Shown one piece after another: positions 10,197 to 17,894 of a stretch of DNA of 64,000 nt (position 1 is the stretch's first letter; every line of letters starts with the position of its first letter). Position numbers and translations under genes: made by a program. The notes under the pieces were generated by a model. The model worked only from the letters and a program-made list of their open reading frames with translations. It was not told the origin of the DNA and searched no databases. Source of the stretch: Billgrantia lactosivorans (GTDB lineage: Bacteria > Pseudomonadota > Gammaproteobacteria > Pseudomonadales > Halomonadaceae); the NCBI RefSeq assembly GCF_003254665.1, contig NZ_QHGY01000001.1:372001-436000 (forward strand), in the 5' to 3' direction.

Positions 10197-11192
10197 ATGA
10201 ACAGGTTCGCACGCAGCACGCTGGCACTCGGCATCTCTCTCGCCCTGGTCTCCGCCGCCCAGGCCGCCGACTTCGAGGACATGGATCCGGTCACCCTGCG
10301 CCTGGCCCACGTGGTCAACGAGCAGGACGGCTTCCACATCGCCGCGGTCAAGTTCCAGGAGCTTGTCGCCGAGCGCACCGACGGCGCCGTGACCATCGAC
10401 CTCTACCCCAACGCCTCGCTGGGCGACGAACGCACCCTGCTCGAGGGCATGCAGATCGGCACCGTCGACATGGGGGTAATCACCAACGGCCCGGTGGCCA
10501 ACTTCGTCGAGGAGATGGCGGTCTTCGAGCTGCCCTTCCTGTTCCCCTCGCCGGAAGCCGCCTACGCGGTGCTCGATGGCGAGATCGGCCAGGAGCTGCT
10601 CGACAAGCTCGCCGACGTCAACCTCAAGGGGCTGGCCTATGCCGAGCGTGGCTTTCGCAACCTGACCAACAGCGAGCGGCCGGTGACCAGCCCCGAGGAT
10701 ATCGACGGCCTGCGCATCCGCGTGATGGAGAACCCGGTCTACACCGATACCTTCCGCGAGCTGGGCGCCAACGCCATCCCCATGGCCTGGACCGAAGCCC
10801 TCACCGCCATGCAGCAGGGCACCATCGACGGCCAGGAGAACCCGGTCAACGTGATCCACTCGTTCAAGCTCTACGAGACCCAGGAGCACATGACGCTGTC
10901 GCGCCACACCTATGCCCCGGCGCTCTTCGTCATGGGCATGCCGGCCTGGAGCCAGCTCCCCGACGCCGCCCAGGAGGTGCTGGTCGAGGCCGCCCGGGAG
11001 GCCGCCGAGCACGAGCGCCGCATGAACGCCGAGATGGAGGCCGAACAGCTCGACGAGCTGCGCGACGCCGGGATGGAGATCGTCGAGGAGCCCGACCTCG
11101 AGGCCTTCCAGGCGGCCGTCGAGCCGGTCTACGAGAAGTACGGCGACCAGTTCGGCGACTATCTCACCCGCATCCGCGCGGCGCTGCAATAA
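10197..11192 (+). CDS. dctP: TRAP transporter solute-binding protein
   Basis: This 331-residue periplasmic binding protein of the DctP family has a clear signal peptide ending near AQA-ADFED (residues 1-22). Typical stretches are VAERTDGAVTIDLYPNASLG, PEDIDGLRIRVMENP and AMQQGTIDGQENP. Members capture organic acids such as C4-dicarboxylates, 2-oxoacids or hydroxyacids and deliver them to the DctQM membrane complex. The ATG at 10197 follows AAAGGAAA and directly begins the signal peptide. The DctQ gene starts at the next base, so the three genes form a tight operon. The substrate is unknown; the conserved arginine in LRIRVMEN suggests a carboxylate. Confidence 0.93.
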   Translation: MNRFARSTLALGISLALVSAAQAADFEDMDPVTLRLAHVVNEQDGFHIAAVKFQELVAERTDGAVTIDLYPNASLGDERTLLEGMQIGTVDMGVITNGPVANFVEEMAVFELPFLFPSPEAAYAVLDGEIGQELLDKLADVNLKGLAYAERGFRNLTNSERPVTSPEDIDGLRIRVMENPVYTDTFRELGANAIPMAWTEALTAMQQGTIDGQENPVNVIHSFKLYETQEHMTLSRHTYAPALFVMGMPAWSQLPDAAQEVLVEAAREAAEHERRMNAEMEAEQLDELRDAGMEIVEEPDLEAFQAAVEPVYEKYGDQFGDYLTRIRAALQ

Positions 11193-11735
11193 GTGAACGC
11201 TCCGCTGCACGCTCTCACGAGCCTGCTGCAGCGTAGCGAACGCGCCCTCGACGCCGTCATCCAGCCCATCGTCTTCCTGGGCATGGCGGCGTTGATCGGC
11301 GTGATCACGCTGCAGATCGTCTCGCGCGCCCTCTTCACGGCGGTCGGCTGGACCGAGGAGGTGGCGCGTTTTCTGCTGGTCTGGATCACCTTCCTCGGTG
11401 CCAGCCTGGCCTTTCAGCGCGGGCGCCACATCGCCGTGACTTTCGTCGTCGATGCCCTGCCCGCCCGACTGGCCCAGCTCGCACGCATCGCCGCGGTGCT
11501 GGTGGCGCTGGGTTTTCTCGTCGCGCTGGTCGTGATCGGCTATCGCTACATGCAAGCGCAGAGCTTCCAGCGCTCCGCCTCGCTGCGCCTGTCGATGACC
11601 TACGTCTACGCCGTGATCCCCCTGTCGGCCGCGATCATGGCCTGGTACGCGCTGGTCGACGTGGTCGAACTCGCGCTCAAGGGTCCCGGGGCGGCCGGTA
11701 CCGGCAGCGAAAGCGCCGAGGAGCCGCCGGCATGA
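11193..11735 (+). CDS. dctQ: TRAP transporter small membrane subunit
   Basis: This 180-residue protein has four predicted membrane helices and the DctQ landmark WTEEVARFLLVWITFLGAS. It joins the large permease to form the Na+-coupled TRAP carrier. The start is a GTG immediately after the dctP stop codon, and its end overlaps the dctM start by 4 bp (ATGA), which implies translational coupling. Confidence 0.92.
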   Translation: MNAPLHALTSLLQRSERALDAVIQPIVFLGMAALIGVITLQIVSRALFTAVGWTEEVARFLLVWITFLGASLAFQRGRHIAVTFVVDALPARLAQLARIAAVLVALGFLVALVVIGYRYMQAQSFQRSASLRLSMTYVYAVIPLSAAIMAWYALVDVVELALKGPGAAGTGSESAEEPPA

Positions 11736-12991
11736 CGGGCCTGCTGTTCCTGCTGTTCTTCGCCTTCATGCTGCTCGGCGTGCCCATCGCCTTGGCCATC
11801 GGCGCCAGCACCCTGATCGCGCTCGACGCCCAGGGGGTGCCGCTGATGGTGGTCACCCAGCAGATGTTCCAGGGCATCAACTCCTTCGCCCTGGTGGCCG
11901 TGCCCATGTTCATCCTCGCCGGCGACCTGATGGCCCAGGGCAAGGTCAGCGAGAGGCTCGTGGATTTCGCCGACTCGCTGTTCGGCTTCCTCAAGGGCGG
12001 CCTGTCCATCGTCTCGGTCGGCGCCGGCATGTTCTTCGCCGCCATCTCCGGCTCCGGCGCGGCCACTACCGCGGCGGTGGGCTCGAGCCTGGTGCCGGAA
12101 CTCAGGCGCAAGGGCTACGACTCCGCCTCGGCGGCCAGCCTTATCGCCGCCAGCGGCACCATCGGCGTGGTGATCCCGCCCTCGGTGCCGATGATCATCT
12201 ACGCCGTCATCGCCCAGCAGTCGGTATCGAAGCTGTTCCTCAGCGGCATCCTGCCGGGCATCCTGATGGGCGTCGGGCTCGCCGCCATCGCCATCGTCCA
12301 GGCCTACCGGCGCCACTACCCGCGCGGCACCGCGCTGTCGGCGGCGACGATCTGGCGCACCTTCAAGGGCGCCAGCTGGGGCCTGATGACGCCTGTGATC
12401 ATCCTCGGCGGCATCTTCTCGGGCATCTTCACGCCCAGCGAAGCGGCCGTGGTGGCGGTCAACTACGCGCTGCTGGTGTCGCTGTTCGTCTACCGCGACC
12501 TGCGCCTGGCCGACGTCTACCGCATCCTGATCCGCTCGGCGATCACCACCGCGGTGATCATGCTGGTGATCGCCACCTCAGCGGTGCTGAGCTGGACGCT
12601 CTCCAGCTGGCAGGTGCCGGGCGCCATCGCCAGGTCGGTGCTGTCGCTCTCCACCGACCCCTACGTGATCATGCTGCTGATCGTGGCGGTGATCCTGCTG
12701 ACCGGCGTCTTCATCGAGACCGCCAGCGCCCTGATCATCCTCACGCCGGTGCTGCTGCCGCTGGTCAACCAGCTCGGCATCGACCCGATCCATTTCGGCA
12801 TCATCATCGTGATGGGGCTCGCCATCGGCATGATCACGCCGCCGGTGGCGATCAACCTCTACGTCGCCTCCTCGGTAACCCAGCTGCCGCTCGAGCGCAT
12901 CACGCGCGCCATCCTGCCCTACCTGCTTGGGCTGGTGACGGTGCTGCTGCTGGTCGTCTACGGGCCGATCGTGCTGGGGCTTTCCGGCTGA
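11732..12991 (+). CDS. dctM: TRAP transporter large permease subunit
   Basis: This 419-residue, roughly twelve-helix permease of the DctM family (IT superfamily) contains ISGSGAATTAAVGSSLVPEL and AASGTIGVVIPPSVPMIIYA in the first half, and GMITPPVAINLYVAS in the second. It forms the Na+-driven translocation channel of the TRAP system encoded by the three overlapping genes. Its length is normal for the family. Confidence 0.94.
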   Translation: MTGLLFLLFFAFMLLGVPIALAIGASTLIALDAQGVPLMVVTQQMFQGINSFALVAVPMFILAGDLMAQGKVSERLVDFADSLFGFLKGGLSIVSVGAGMFFAAISGSGAATTAAVGSSLVPELRRKGYDSASAASLIAASGTIGVVIPPSVPMIIYAVIAQQSVSKLFLSGILPGILMGVGLAAIAIVQAYRRHYPRGTALSAATIWRTFKGASWGLMTPVIILGGIFSGIFTPSEAAVVAVNYALLVSLFVYRDLRLADVYRILIRSAITTAVIMLVIATSAVLSWTLSSWQVPGAIARSVLSLSTDPYVIMLLIVAVILLTGVFIETASALIILTPVLLPLVNQLGIDPIHFGIIIVMGLAIGMITPPVAINLYVASSVTQLPLERITRAILPYLLGLVTVLLLVVYGPIVLGLSG

Positions 12992-13066
12992 GGCAGGTTA
13001 CGCTTGACGACCGTGCGGCCTGGCTTCAGTCTGGCCGCAAGTTCGCTACTGATGAAGGGACTGCCC

Positions 13067-13279
13067 GTGACATTCATGCTGCGTATCGCCCTCCCCCTGA
13101 GCCTCGCCCTGCTCGCGGGCTGCACCACCTATACCTATGAGGACGGCCACCGCGAGACCCTGTGGGGCGTGCCGGCCGAAGAGGAGACCCGGCGCTTTGA
13201 AGACGACCGCCAGGCCGAGGGAGTGCGCTACCGTGTTCCGGGCCAGGTCGACGAGAACCGCAGCGAAGCGGAGCCGTGA
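13067..13279 (+). CDS. Small lipoprotein
   Basis: This is a short secreted protein with a lipobox (ALLAGC) after a hydrophobic signal segment; the mature part begins CTTYTYEDGHRETLWG and is strongly charged. A GTG at 13067 follows GAAGGGA at a good distance. ATG codons at 13052 and 13076 are in frame and are the alternatives. No known function or domain is recognised. It ends six bases before the convergent methyltransferase gene. Confidence 0.6.
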   Translation: MTFMLRIALPLSLALLAGCTTYTYEDGHRETLWGVPAEEETRRFEDDRQAEGVRYRVPGQVDENRSEAEP

Positions 13280-13285
13280 CCCCGC

Positions 13286-13885
13286 TCAGCCATGCAGGCG
13301 CAGCACCACGCTGAGATTGTTGGCCGGCATCTGCACGGTCTGCTCGAGCATGAAGCCGTGGGGCAGCGCCTCGGCCACGACGCTCTCGAGATCGCGCACG
13401 CCCCAGCGCGGATCCCGCGCCTTGAGGTCGGCATCGAAGGCGGCATTGCTTGCCGAGGTGTGGCGACCGTCACGGCGATAGGGCCCGTAGAGATAGAGCA
13501 CCCCGCCCGATCTCAGGCGCTCGCCCGCGCGTGCCACCAGCGCCCGGGTCACCTCCCAGGGCGAGATGTGCACGAGGTTGATCGCCACCACGGCATCGAA
13601 GGGGCCGGCCGGCCAGATCCCGCCAACGTCCAGCGGCAGCGGCTCGAGGAGATTGTCGAGCCCGGCATGTTCGCGCCAGGCGCTGATCGAGTCGCGCGCC
13701 GCGGGGTTGGGGTCGCTCGGCTGCCACTGCCAACCCTGCCTGGAGGCGGCGCAATGCACCCCATGCTCGCCGCTGCCGCTGGCGACTTCGAGGATGCTGG
13801 CGCGTTCAGGCAGGATCGCACTCAGGACGTCGAGTATCGGCTGGCGGTTGCGAGCCGCGGCAGGGCTCTTCATGCGACGGCTCAT
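13286..13885 (-). CDS. DUF938-family SAM-dependent methyltransferase
   Basis: This 199-residue class I methyltransferase of the DUF938 group has the SAM-binding motif SILEVASGSGEHGVHCA near residues 31-47, followed by the acidic stretch WQPSDPNPAARDSI and the family block VVAINLVHISPWE. DUF938 proteins are common in proteobacteria and their substrate is unknown. The start at 13885 gives the usual family length of about 200; the frame stays open upstream, but that extension looks non-coding. It is convergent with the small lipoprotein gene. Confidence 0.82.
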   Translation of the reverse strand: MSRRMKSPAAARNRQPILDVLSAILPERASILEVASGSGEHGVHCAASRQGWQWQPSDPNPAARDSISAWREHAGLDNLLEPLPLDVGGIWPAGPFDAVVAINLVHISPWEVTRALVARAGERLRSGGVLYLYGPYRRDGRHTSASNAAFDADLKARDPRWGVRDLESVVAEALPHGFMLEQTVQMPANNLSVVLRLHG

Positions 13886-13945
13886 GCGCGAGTCGGCCTC
13901 GTGGCGGAACGGTGCGGGGGAGCGGTGAGTGGCCTCCAGTGGAAA

Positions 13946-13966
13946 GCCCCGGCGACGAGCCGGGGC
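13946..13966 (-). terminator. Rho-independent-type hairpin after the 49-residue gene
   Basis: GCCCCGGC and GCCGGGGC form a perfect 8-bp stem around the 5-base loop GACGA. On the minus strand it is followed by TTTCC. It lies 8 bp after the stop codon of the small minus-strand gene at 13974-14123, as expected for that gene's terminator. Confidence 0.7.
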
Positions 13967-13973
13967 CGAACGT

Positions 13974-14123
13974 TCAAGGGTGCCGGCGCTCGTGGTGTGG
14001 CGCGGGGCGAGCCTGACGGCCGCGAAAGCCGTCGAGCATCCGCTTGCCCCTGCGCTTGAGCCTGGCACGATTCTCCGGCTTGCGTAACCACCATGCGGCC
14101 GCGACGCCTAGTAGCTTCTTCAT
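13974..14123 (-). CDS. Small basic protein, 49 residues, unknown function
   Basis: This short gene begins MKKLLGVAAAWWLRKPENR and ends with an arginine- and histidine-rich tail. The first 13 residues are hydrophobic with two tryptophans; the rest is very basic (about 16 Lys/Arg), suggesting a membrane-anchored or nucleic-acid-associated peptide. Support for reality is a near-ideal AGGAGG seven bases before the ATG and a perfect hairpin terminator just after the stop. No known family is recognised. It lies in the gap between the DUF938 gene and an 82-codon gene on the other strand. Confidence 0.6.
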   Translation of the reverse strand: MKKLLGVAAAWWLRKPENRARLKRRGKRMLDGFRGRQARPAPHHERRHP

Positions 14124-14279
14124 CCTGACCTCCTGTTGTCGGGCGAGTGTCCCTCCCTGTATGGACCGCGACGCGGTTCAGGTCAAGCGCAGCGCCTCCC
14201 CGGCCGCGCTCCTCGTCATTCGCCAATCGAGGCATCCTCTGCCATGGTTACCCTGGGTTCAACCACCATGGAGGATGCC

Positions 14280-14528
14280 ATGACGCGAACCGCACGTGTC
14301 GAGCCGATCAAGGAAGAGACCCGCGAAGCCATCCTGGTGAGCGGCTGGCGGGTGGTCGACGTGACCGACCCCGACCTGCCCGAGGAGATCTCACGCCACG
14401 ACAGCGAGCCGGAGGCCATCCGAGCCGCCCGCGAATACGAGCACGAAACGTCCCTCGACCCCGGCTCTCCGCCTGACGATACCCAGGATTACGACGCCTC
14501 CGACCCCCAGGGCGGCAAGGAAACCTGA
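14280..14528 (+). CDS. Hypothetical acidic protein, 82 residues
   Basis: This small soluble, acidic protein begins MTRTARVEPIKEETREA and has a proline/aspartate-rich, probably disordered tail. A GGAGG at 14270-14274 places the start at 14280 rather than the in-frame ATG at 14268. It has no signal peptide, membrane segment or recognised domain. Its sequence resembles small conserved halomonad proteins of unknown role, but no family can be named. Confidence 0.55.
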   Translation: MTRTARVEPIKEETREAILVSGWRVVDVTDPDLPEEISRHDSEPEAIRAAREYEHETSLDPGSPPDDTQDYDASDPQGGKET

Positions 14529-14591
14529 TGCAACGCCAGCCGGCGTGCTCGCCGGGACGGCACGCCGGGCAGCGTCCCCGAGGTCCCTCGC

Positions 14592-15236
14592 TCAGGAGGT
14601 CGGTGGTGCGCTGCCCGCCACCTGGGCCTGCATGGCCTCGGCGATATACGCCTCGCTGCGCCGATTGGCCGGACGATCCTTCAGCCCGGCCCAGTAGGCT
14701 TCGAATTCTGGCCGCTTTTCCAGCGTACCGAACTGCATGCCCCAACCGATGTGGGACCCCACGTAGATATCCGCAGCGGTGAAGGTATCGCCCGCGATGT
14801 ACTGGCGGCCGGCCACCGCCTTGGCGAGGCTGTCGACGACGGCAGCGTAGGATCCGCAACCGAACTGCATCTCCTGCTCCGGCGTGAGCGTGAAGCCGGC
14901 ATGCCTGAGCGACAAGGCCATTTCCATGGGCCCGGCAGCGAAAAACAGCCAGCGGTAATAGTCCCCGCGCGCCTCGGGCATCGGCAGCAGCCCCGCCTCG
15001 GGGAAGGCCTCGGCAAGGTAGGCGCAGATCGCCGCGGCCTCTGTCACCACGGTATCGCCATGGCGGATCGCCGGCACCTTGCCCATCGGGTTGATGGCCA
15101 GGTACTCGGGAGACTTCATCGGCGCCCCGAAGTCGAGCACCTCCATGCGATAGGGCTGGCCGAGCTCCTCCAGCATCCAGTGCACGATGCCGGCGCGTGA
15201 CAACGGGTTGGTGTAAAAGACAATCTGCTGATTCAT
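14592..15236 (-). CDS. Glutathione S-transferase (internal start within the fused frame)
   Basis: From the internal ATG at 15236 the frame encodes a normal-length 214-residue GST: an N-terminal thioredoxin-like domain (VFYTNPLSRAGIVHWMLEEL, then the glutathione-contact VPAI and the TEAAAI segment) and an all-helical C-terminal domain. AAGGAG lies six bases upstream, a better signal than most in the window. GSTs of this class conjugate or reduce electrophiles with glutathione in the cytoplasm; the substrate is unknown. The preceding regulator is the probable controller. Confidence 0.75.
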   Translation of the reverse strand: MNQQIVFYTNPLSRAGIVHWMLEELGQPYRMEVLDFGAPMKSPEYLAINPMGKVPAIRHGDTVVTEAAAICAYLAEAFPEAGLLPMPEARGDYYRWLFFAAGPMEMALSLRHAGFTLTPEQEMQFGCGSYAAVVDSLAKAVAGRQYIAGDTFTAADIYVGSHIGWGMQFGTLEKRPEFEAYWAGLKDRPANRRSEAYIAEAMQAQVAGSAPPTS

Positions 15237-15971
15237 GTTGCACTCCTTATCGTGTGGGGTAGCACGACCAGAATATGCGCTGGTGCTGTCAGAATCTGTC
15301 AGTAGCGTGGCCTGCCACTCCTTTGCCAGCACGGCACGCGGCCTTGGGTATCGCTCACCCAACGAACGGATCGCCGCGATACGATCAGCGCGAAAGCTGC
15401 GGTAGGCATGGCGCAATTCACACCACGCAACGACGACGCGCGTCGACTCGAAGAAGGCGATGGCGAAGGGCCAGATCTCGCGCCTCGTGCGCTCGCCCTT
15501 CTGGTCGCGATAGTCGATCAGCAGCCTGCGTTCATGACGTATGGCCCTGCGTAGCAGCTCCAGATCGAAGACCTGGGGTGTCTCCCAGCCGGCTCCCACC
15601 CACAAGGCGGAGTCGGCCATCCTGTGCCGCAGCTCGGCCGGCAACACGGCGGCCACCTTGGCCAGGGCATCCCCGGCCGCTCGCGATAGACCATCGTCGG
15701 CGCGACGCCCCACCCACCTGAGCCCCAGGGTCAGCGCCTCGAGTTCCTCCTCCGAGAACATCAGCGGCGGCAGCATCAAGCCGGGCCGGAGCAGGTACCC
15801 CATGCCCGGCTCGCCGTCGATCTCGGCACCGATGGCACGCAGCGAGGCGATGTCGCGATAGAGGGTGCGCAGCGAGACGTCGAGCTCCCGGGCCAGCACC
15901 GTGCCGCTGACCGGGCGCCGGTGGCGGCGCAGGATCTGCATCAGGTCGAGAAGTCGTGTCGTCCGTGACAT
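14592..15971 (-). CDS. YafY-type HTH/WYL regulator open in frame into glutathione S-transferase
   Basis: One uninterrupted 459-codon frame encodes two normally separate proteins. Residues 1-60 are an HTH_11 DNA-binding domain (SLRTLYRDIASLRAIGAEI). Residues about 140-230 are a WYL sensor domain (LLIDYRDQKGERTRREIWPF, then YRSFRADRI). After a short linker (SDSTSAYSGRATPHDKECN), residues 246-459 are a complete 214-residue glutathione transferase. The GST has its own ATG at 15236 with a strong AAGGAG, so it can be translated alone, and a direct repeat lies just before it. The regulator has no stop of its own. Either a real fusion or a lost stop codon explains this; separate products from nested starts seem most likely. 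Confidence 0.75.
   Translation of the reverse strand: MSRTTRLLDLMQILRRHRRPVSGTVLARELDVSLRTLYRDIASLRAIGAEIDGEPGMGYLLRPGLMLPPLMFSEEELEALTLGLRWVGRRADDGLSRAAGDALAKVAAVLPAELRHRMADSALWVGAGWETPQVFDLELLRRAIRHERRLLIDYRDQKGERTRREIWPFAIAFFESTRVVVAWCELRHAYRSFRADRIAAIRSLGERYPRPRAVLAKEWQATLLTDSDSTSAYSGRATPHDKECNMNQQIVFYTNPLSRAGIVHWMLEELGQPYRMEVLDFGAPMKSPEYLAINPMGKVPAIRHGDTVVTEAAAICAYLAEAFPEAGLLPMPEARGDYYRWLFFAAGPMEMALSLRHAGFTLTPEQEMQFGCGSYAAVVDSLAKAVAGRQYIAGDTFTAADIYVGSHIGWGMQFGTLEKRPEFEAYWAGLKDRPANRRSEAYIAEAMQAQVAGSAPPTS
15286..15302. promoter_or_regulatory. Direct repeat, candidate operator for the YafY-type regulator
   Basis: CTGTCAG occurs twice, at 15286-15292 and 15296-15302, with a 10-bp period (one helical turn). 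It is 50 bp upstream of the GST start and inside the tail of the regulator frame. Such a site would let the regulator control an internal GST promoter. The assignment is inferred from position and symmetry only. Confidence 0.4.
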
Positions 15972-16157
15972 GGGAGCCGCCTATTCCTGGTTCATGACCC
16001 GCGAAAAGTATGACGTTGAGTGCGGATTATCGCGGCAGGCCATGCCCGCTGCCAGCCTGGCCGTCGGTTGGGTTCGCCACGCCGTTCGGCGAAAGCCGGA
16101 CAGCCGACGTCACCCGATCGCAGCCAGGCCGTTCGGAAAACCTCGCCGTCGCACGCC

Positions 16158-16475
16158 TCAACCAGCGAAGAGGCTCAGGCGCGAACTCAGCGTGTGGTTC
16201 GCTTCCAGCGCCATCAGCGCGGCAAGGAACAACAGCGCCACGGGCGGCAGCAACACCGCATAAATGATCGACAGGCGCTCCCAGGCCATGTGCATGAAGA
16301 AGGCCACGATCAGCCCAGCCTTGAGCAGCATCAACAGCGTGATCAGGCTCCACTTGGGCAGCCCCTCGAGCCCCGAGAGATCCACCAGATACGAGAACAC
16401 GCTGAGCACGAACAACCACAGCCAGACCTGCAGATAGACGCGCAGCTCGGGCTGCTTATGACTGCCTTGGTCCAT
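16158..16475 (-). CDS. Cytochrome oxidase subunit IV (CyoD/COX4 prokaryotic type)
   Basis: This 105-residue protein has three membrane helices and the family features WSLITLLMLLKAGLIVAFFM and HMAWERLS. Small subunit IV proteins stabilise the haem-copper oxidase in the inner membrane. It is the last gene of a minus-strand operon encoding subunits II, I, III, III-like and IV, starting 9 bp after the subunit III gene. Confidence 0.85.
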   Translation of the reverse strand: MDQGSHKQPELRVYLQVWLWLFVLSVFSYLVDLSGLEGLPKWSLITLLMLLKAGLIVAFFMHMAWERLSIIYAVLLPPVALLFLAALMALEANHTLSSRLSLFAG

Positions 16476-16483
16476 GATGCCTC

Positions 16484-17218
16484 CTACCACAGATAGAAGA
16501 CCGCAAAGATGAAGACCCATACCAGGTCGACGAAATGCCAGTAGAGCCCCAGGCTCTCGATCATCCCGTAGCTGCCCTTGCGACCGGTGAGAAACCCCGC
16601 ACGGCTCCCCTCCAGGGAACCACGCCCGACCTTGACCGCCATGATCACGAGGAAGATGACGCCGATGGTGACGTGGGTGCCGTGGAACCCGGTGATGAGG
16701 AAGAACACGGCCCCGAACTGAGCCGCTCCCCAGGGGTTCACCCACGGACGCACGCCCTCCCCGATGAGCATGGTCCATTCGAAGGCCTGCATGCCGACGA
16801 AGGTCGCTCCCAGCAACGCCGTGAGCAGCAGCAACAGCGTCGCGCGCCCGCGCTCTTTCGCATAGCCGTACTTGACCGCCAAGGCCATGGTGCCGCTGCT
16901 GGTAATCAGGATAAGGGTCATGATGGCAATCAGCAGCAGCGGGATCGATTGTCCGCCCACGTGGAGGGCGAACACCTCGTTGGCATCCGGCCAGGGTTCC
17001 ACTGTCGCCATGCGCAACACCATGTAGCCGACCAGCAAGCAGGAGAAGATGAACACATCGCTGAGGATGAAGATCCACATCATCGCCTTGCCCCAGGGCA
17101 CATCGAAGACACGGCGCTCGGATGACCAGTCGCTGACCAGGCTGGCCATCCCTTCACGGGGGGCCGGGGGGGCGCTCTTCTCTGGCGACGTTGGGTGACC
17201 GGGATGCGGGCGAGCCAT
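16484..17218 (-). CDS. Haem-copper oxidase subunit III
   Basis: This 244-residue subunit III has a hydrophilic N-terminus of about 45 residues and then five to six membrane helices. The family landmarks FILSDVFIFSCLLVGYM, AFEWTMLIGEGV and FFLITGFHGTHVTIGV are present, ending in LYWHFVDLVWVFIF. It binds subunit I and helps deliver protons and oxygen. The start at 17218 has AGGA upstream. It lies 10 bp after a second, shorter subunit III-like gene. Confidence 0.9.
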   Translation of the reverse strand: MARPHPGHPTSPEKSAPPAPREGMASLVSDWSSERRVFDVPWGKAMMWIFILSDVFIFSCLLVGYMVLRMATVEPWPDANEVFALHVGGQSIPLLLIAIMTLILITSSGTMALAVKYGYAKERGRATLLLLLTALLGATFVGMQAFEWTMLIGEGVRPWVNPWGAAQFGAVFFLITGFHGTHVTIGVIFLVIMAVKVGRGSLEGSRAGFLTGRKGSYGMIESLGLYWHFVDLVWVFIFAVFYLW

Positions 17219-17228
17219 GATCCTGTCC

Positions 17229-17894
17229 TCAAGAGTTGAGCAGCAGGGCGAAGAGGATGCCCCACACCAGCAGCAGGAAGTGCCAGTAGCATGCACACAG
17301 CTCGACGCTGGCGAGCAGGCTTCGCGGTGTGGCGCCCCGCCACAGACGAAACACGCTGCGCGACCAGGCGAACAGGCCGCCCAGCAGATGCAGGGCGTGC
17401 AGGGCGGTCAGCAGGAAGAAGAAGGCATTGGCCGGGTTGGCGGCGAGATAGAACCCTGCCGCCTGCAGCTGCCACCAGGCCAGCCCTTGGCCCAGGATAA
17501 AGGCGATGGTGAATCCGCCTGCCACCAGCAGGCCTCCCCGCAGCAGCGGCCCATCGTCACGACGAGCGGCCTGCCAGGCGAACTGCAGCGCCACACTGCC
17601 GAGCACCAGGCAGGCACTGTTCCACCACAGCAGGCCGGGCACCGCCAACGGTTGCCAGTCATGCCCCATCTCCTGACGCATCAGATAGGCCCCGACGGTC
17701 AGCGCAAACAGCGACGTGACCACGGCCAGGAAAACCGCCAGCCCCACTCGAGGGGCGGTCACCGCAGGCGGCAACTGGCCGCCCTCCACATCGGCCGTCT
17801 GCGCCAGCCAGGGGCGGACGTTGAGCGAGTGGCTGAACAGCCAACCGCCGAACAGCACCATCATCACCGCCAGTAACATCAGCGTCACGGTCAT
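17229..17894 (-). CDS. Second cytochrome oxidase subunit III-like protein
   Basis: This 221-residue membrane protein has six to seven hydrophobic segments. The C-terminal half carries the subunit III pattern FFLLTALHALHLLGGLFAW and ACYWHFLLLVWGILFALL, while the N-terminal half is divergent, with an extra helix and a long loop. Its start overlaps the end of the subunit I gene by 4 bp. A second subunit III copy is a feature of some caa3-type operons. It may form a paired subunit III with its neighbour; that is inference. Confidence 0.8.
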   Translation of the reverse strand: MTVTLMLLAVMMVLFGGWLFSHSLNVRPWLAQTADVEGGQLPPAVTAPRVGLAVFLAVVTSLFALTVGAYLMRQEMGHDWQPLAVPGLLWWNSACLVLGSVALQFAWQAARRDDGPLLRGGLLVAGGFTIAFILGQGLAWWQLQAAGFYLAANPANAFFFLLTALHALHLLGGLFAWSRSVFRLWRGATPRSLLASVELCACYWHFLLLVWGILFALLLNS

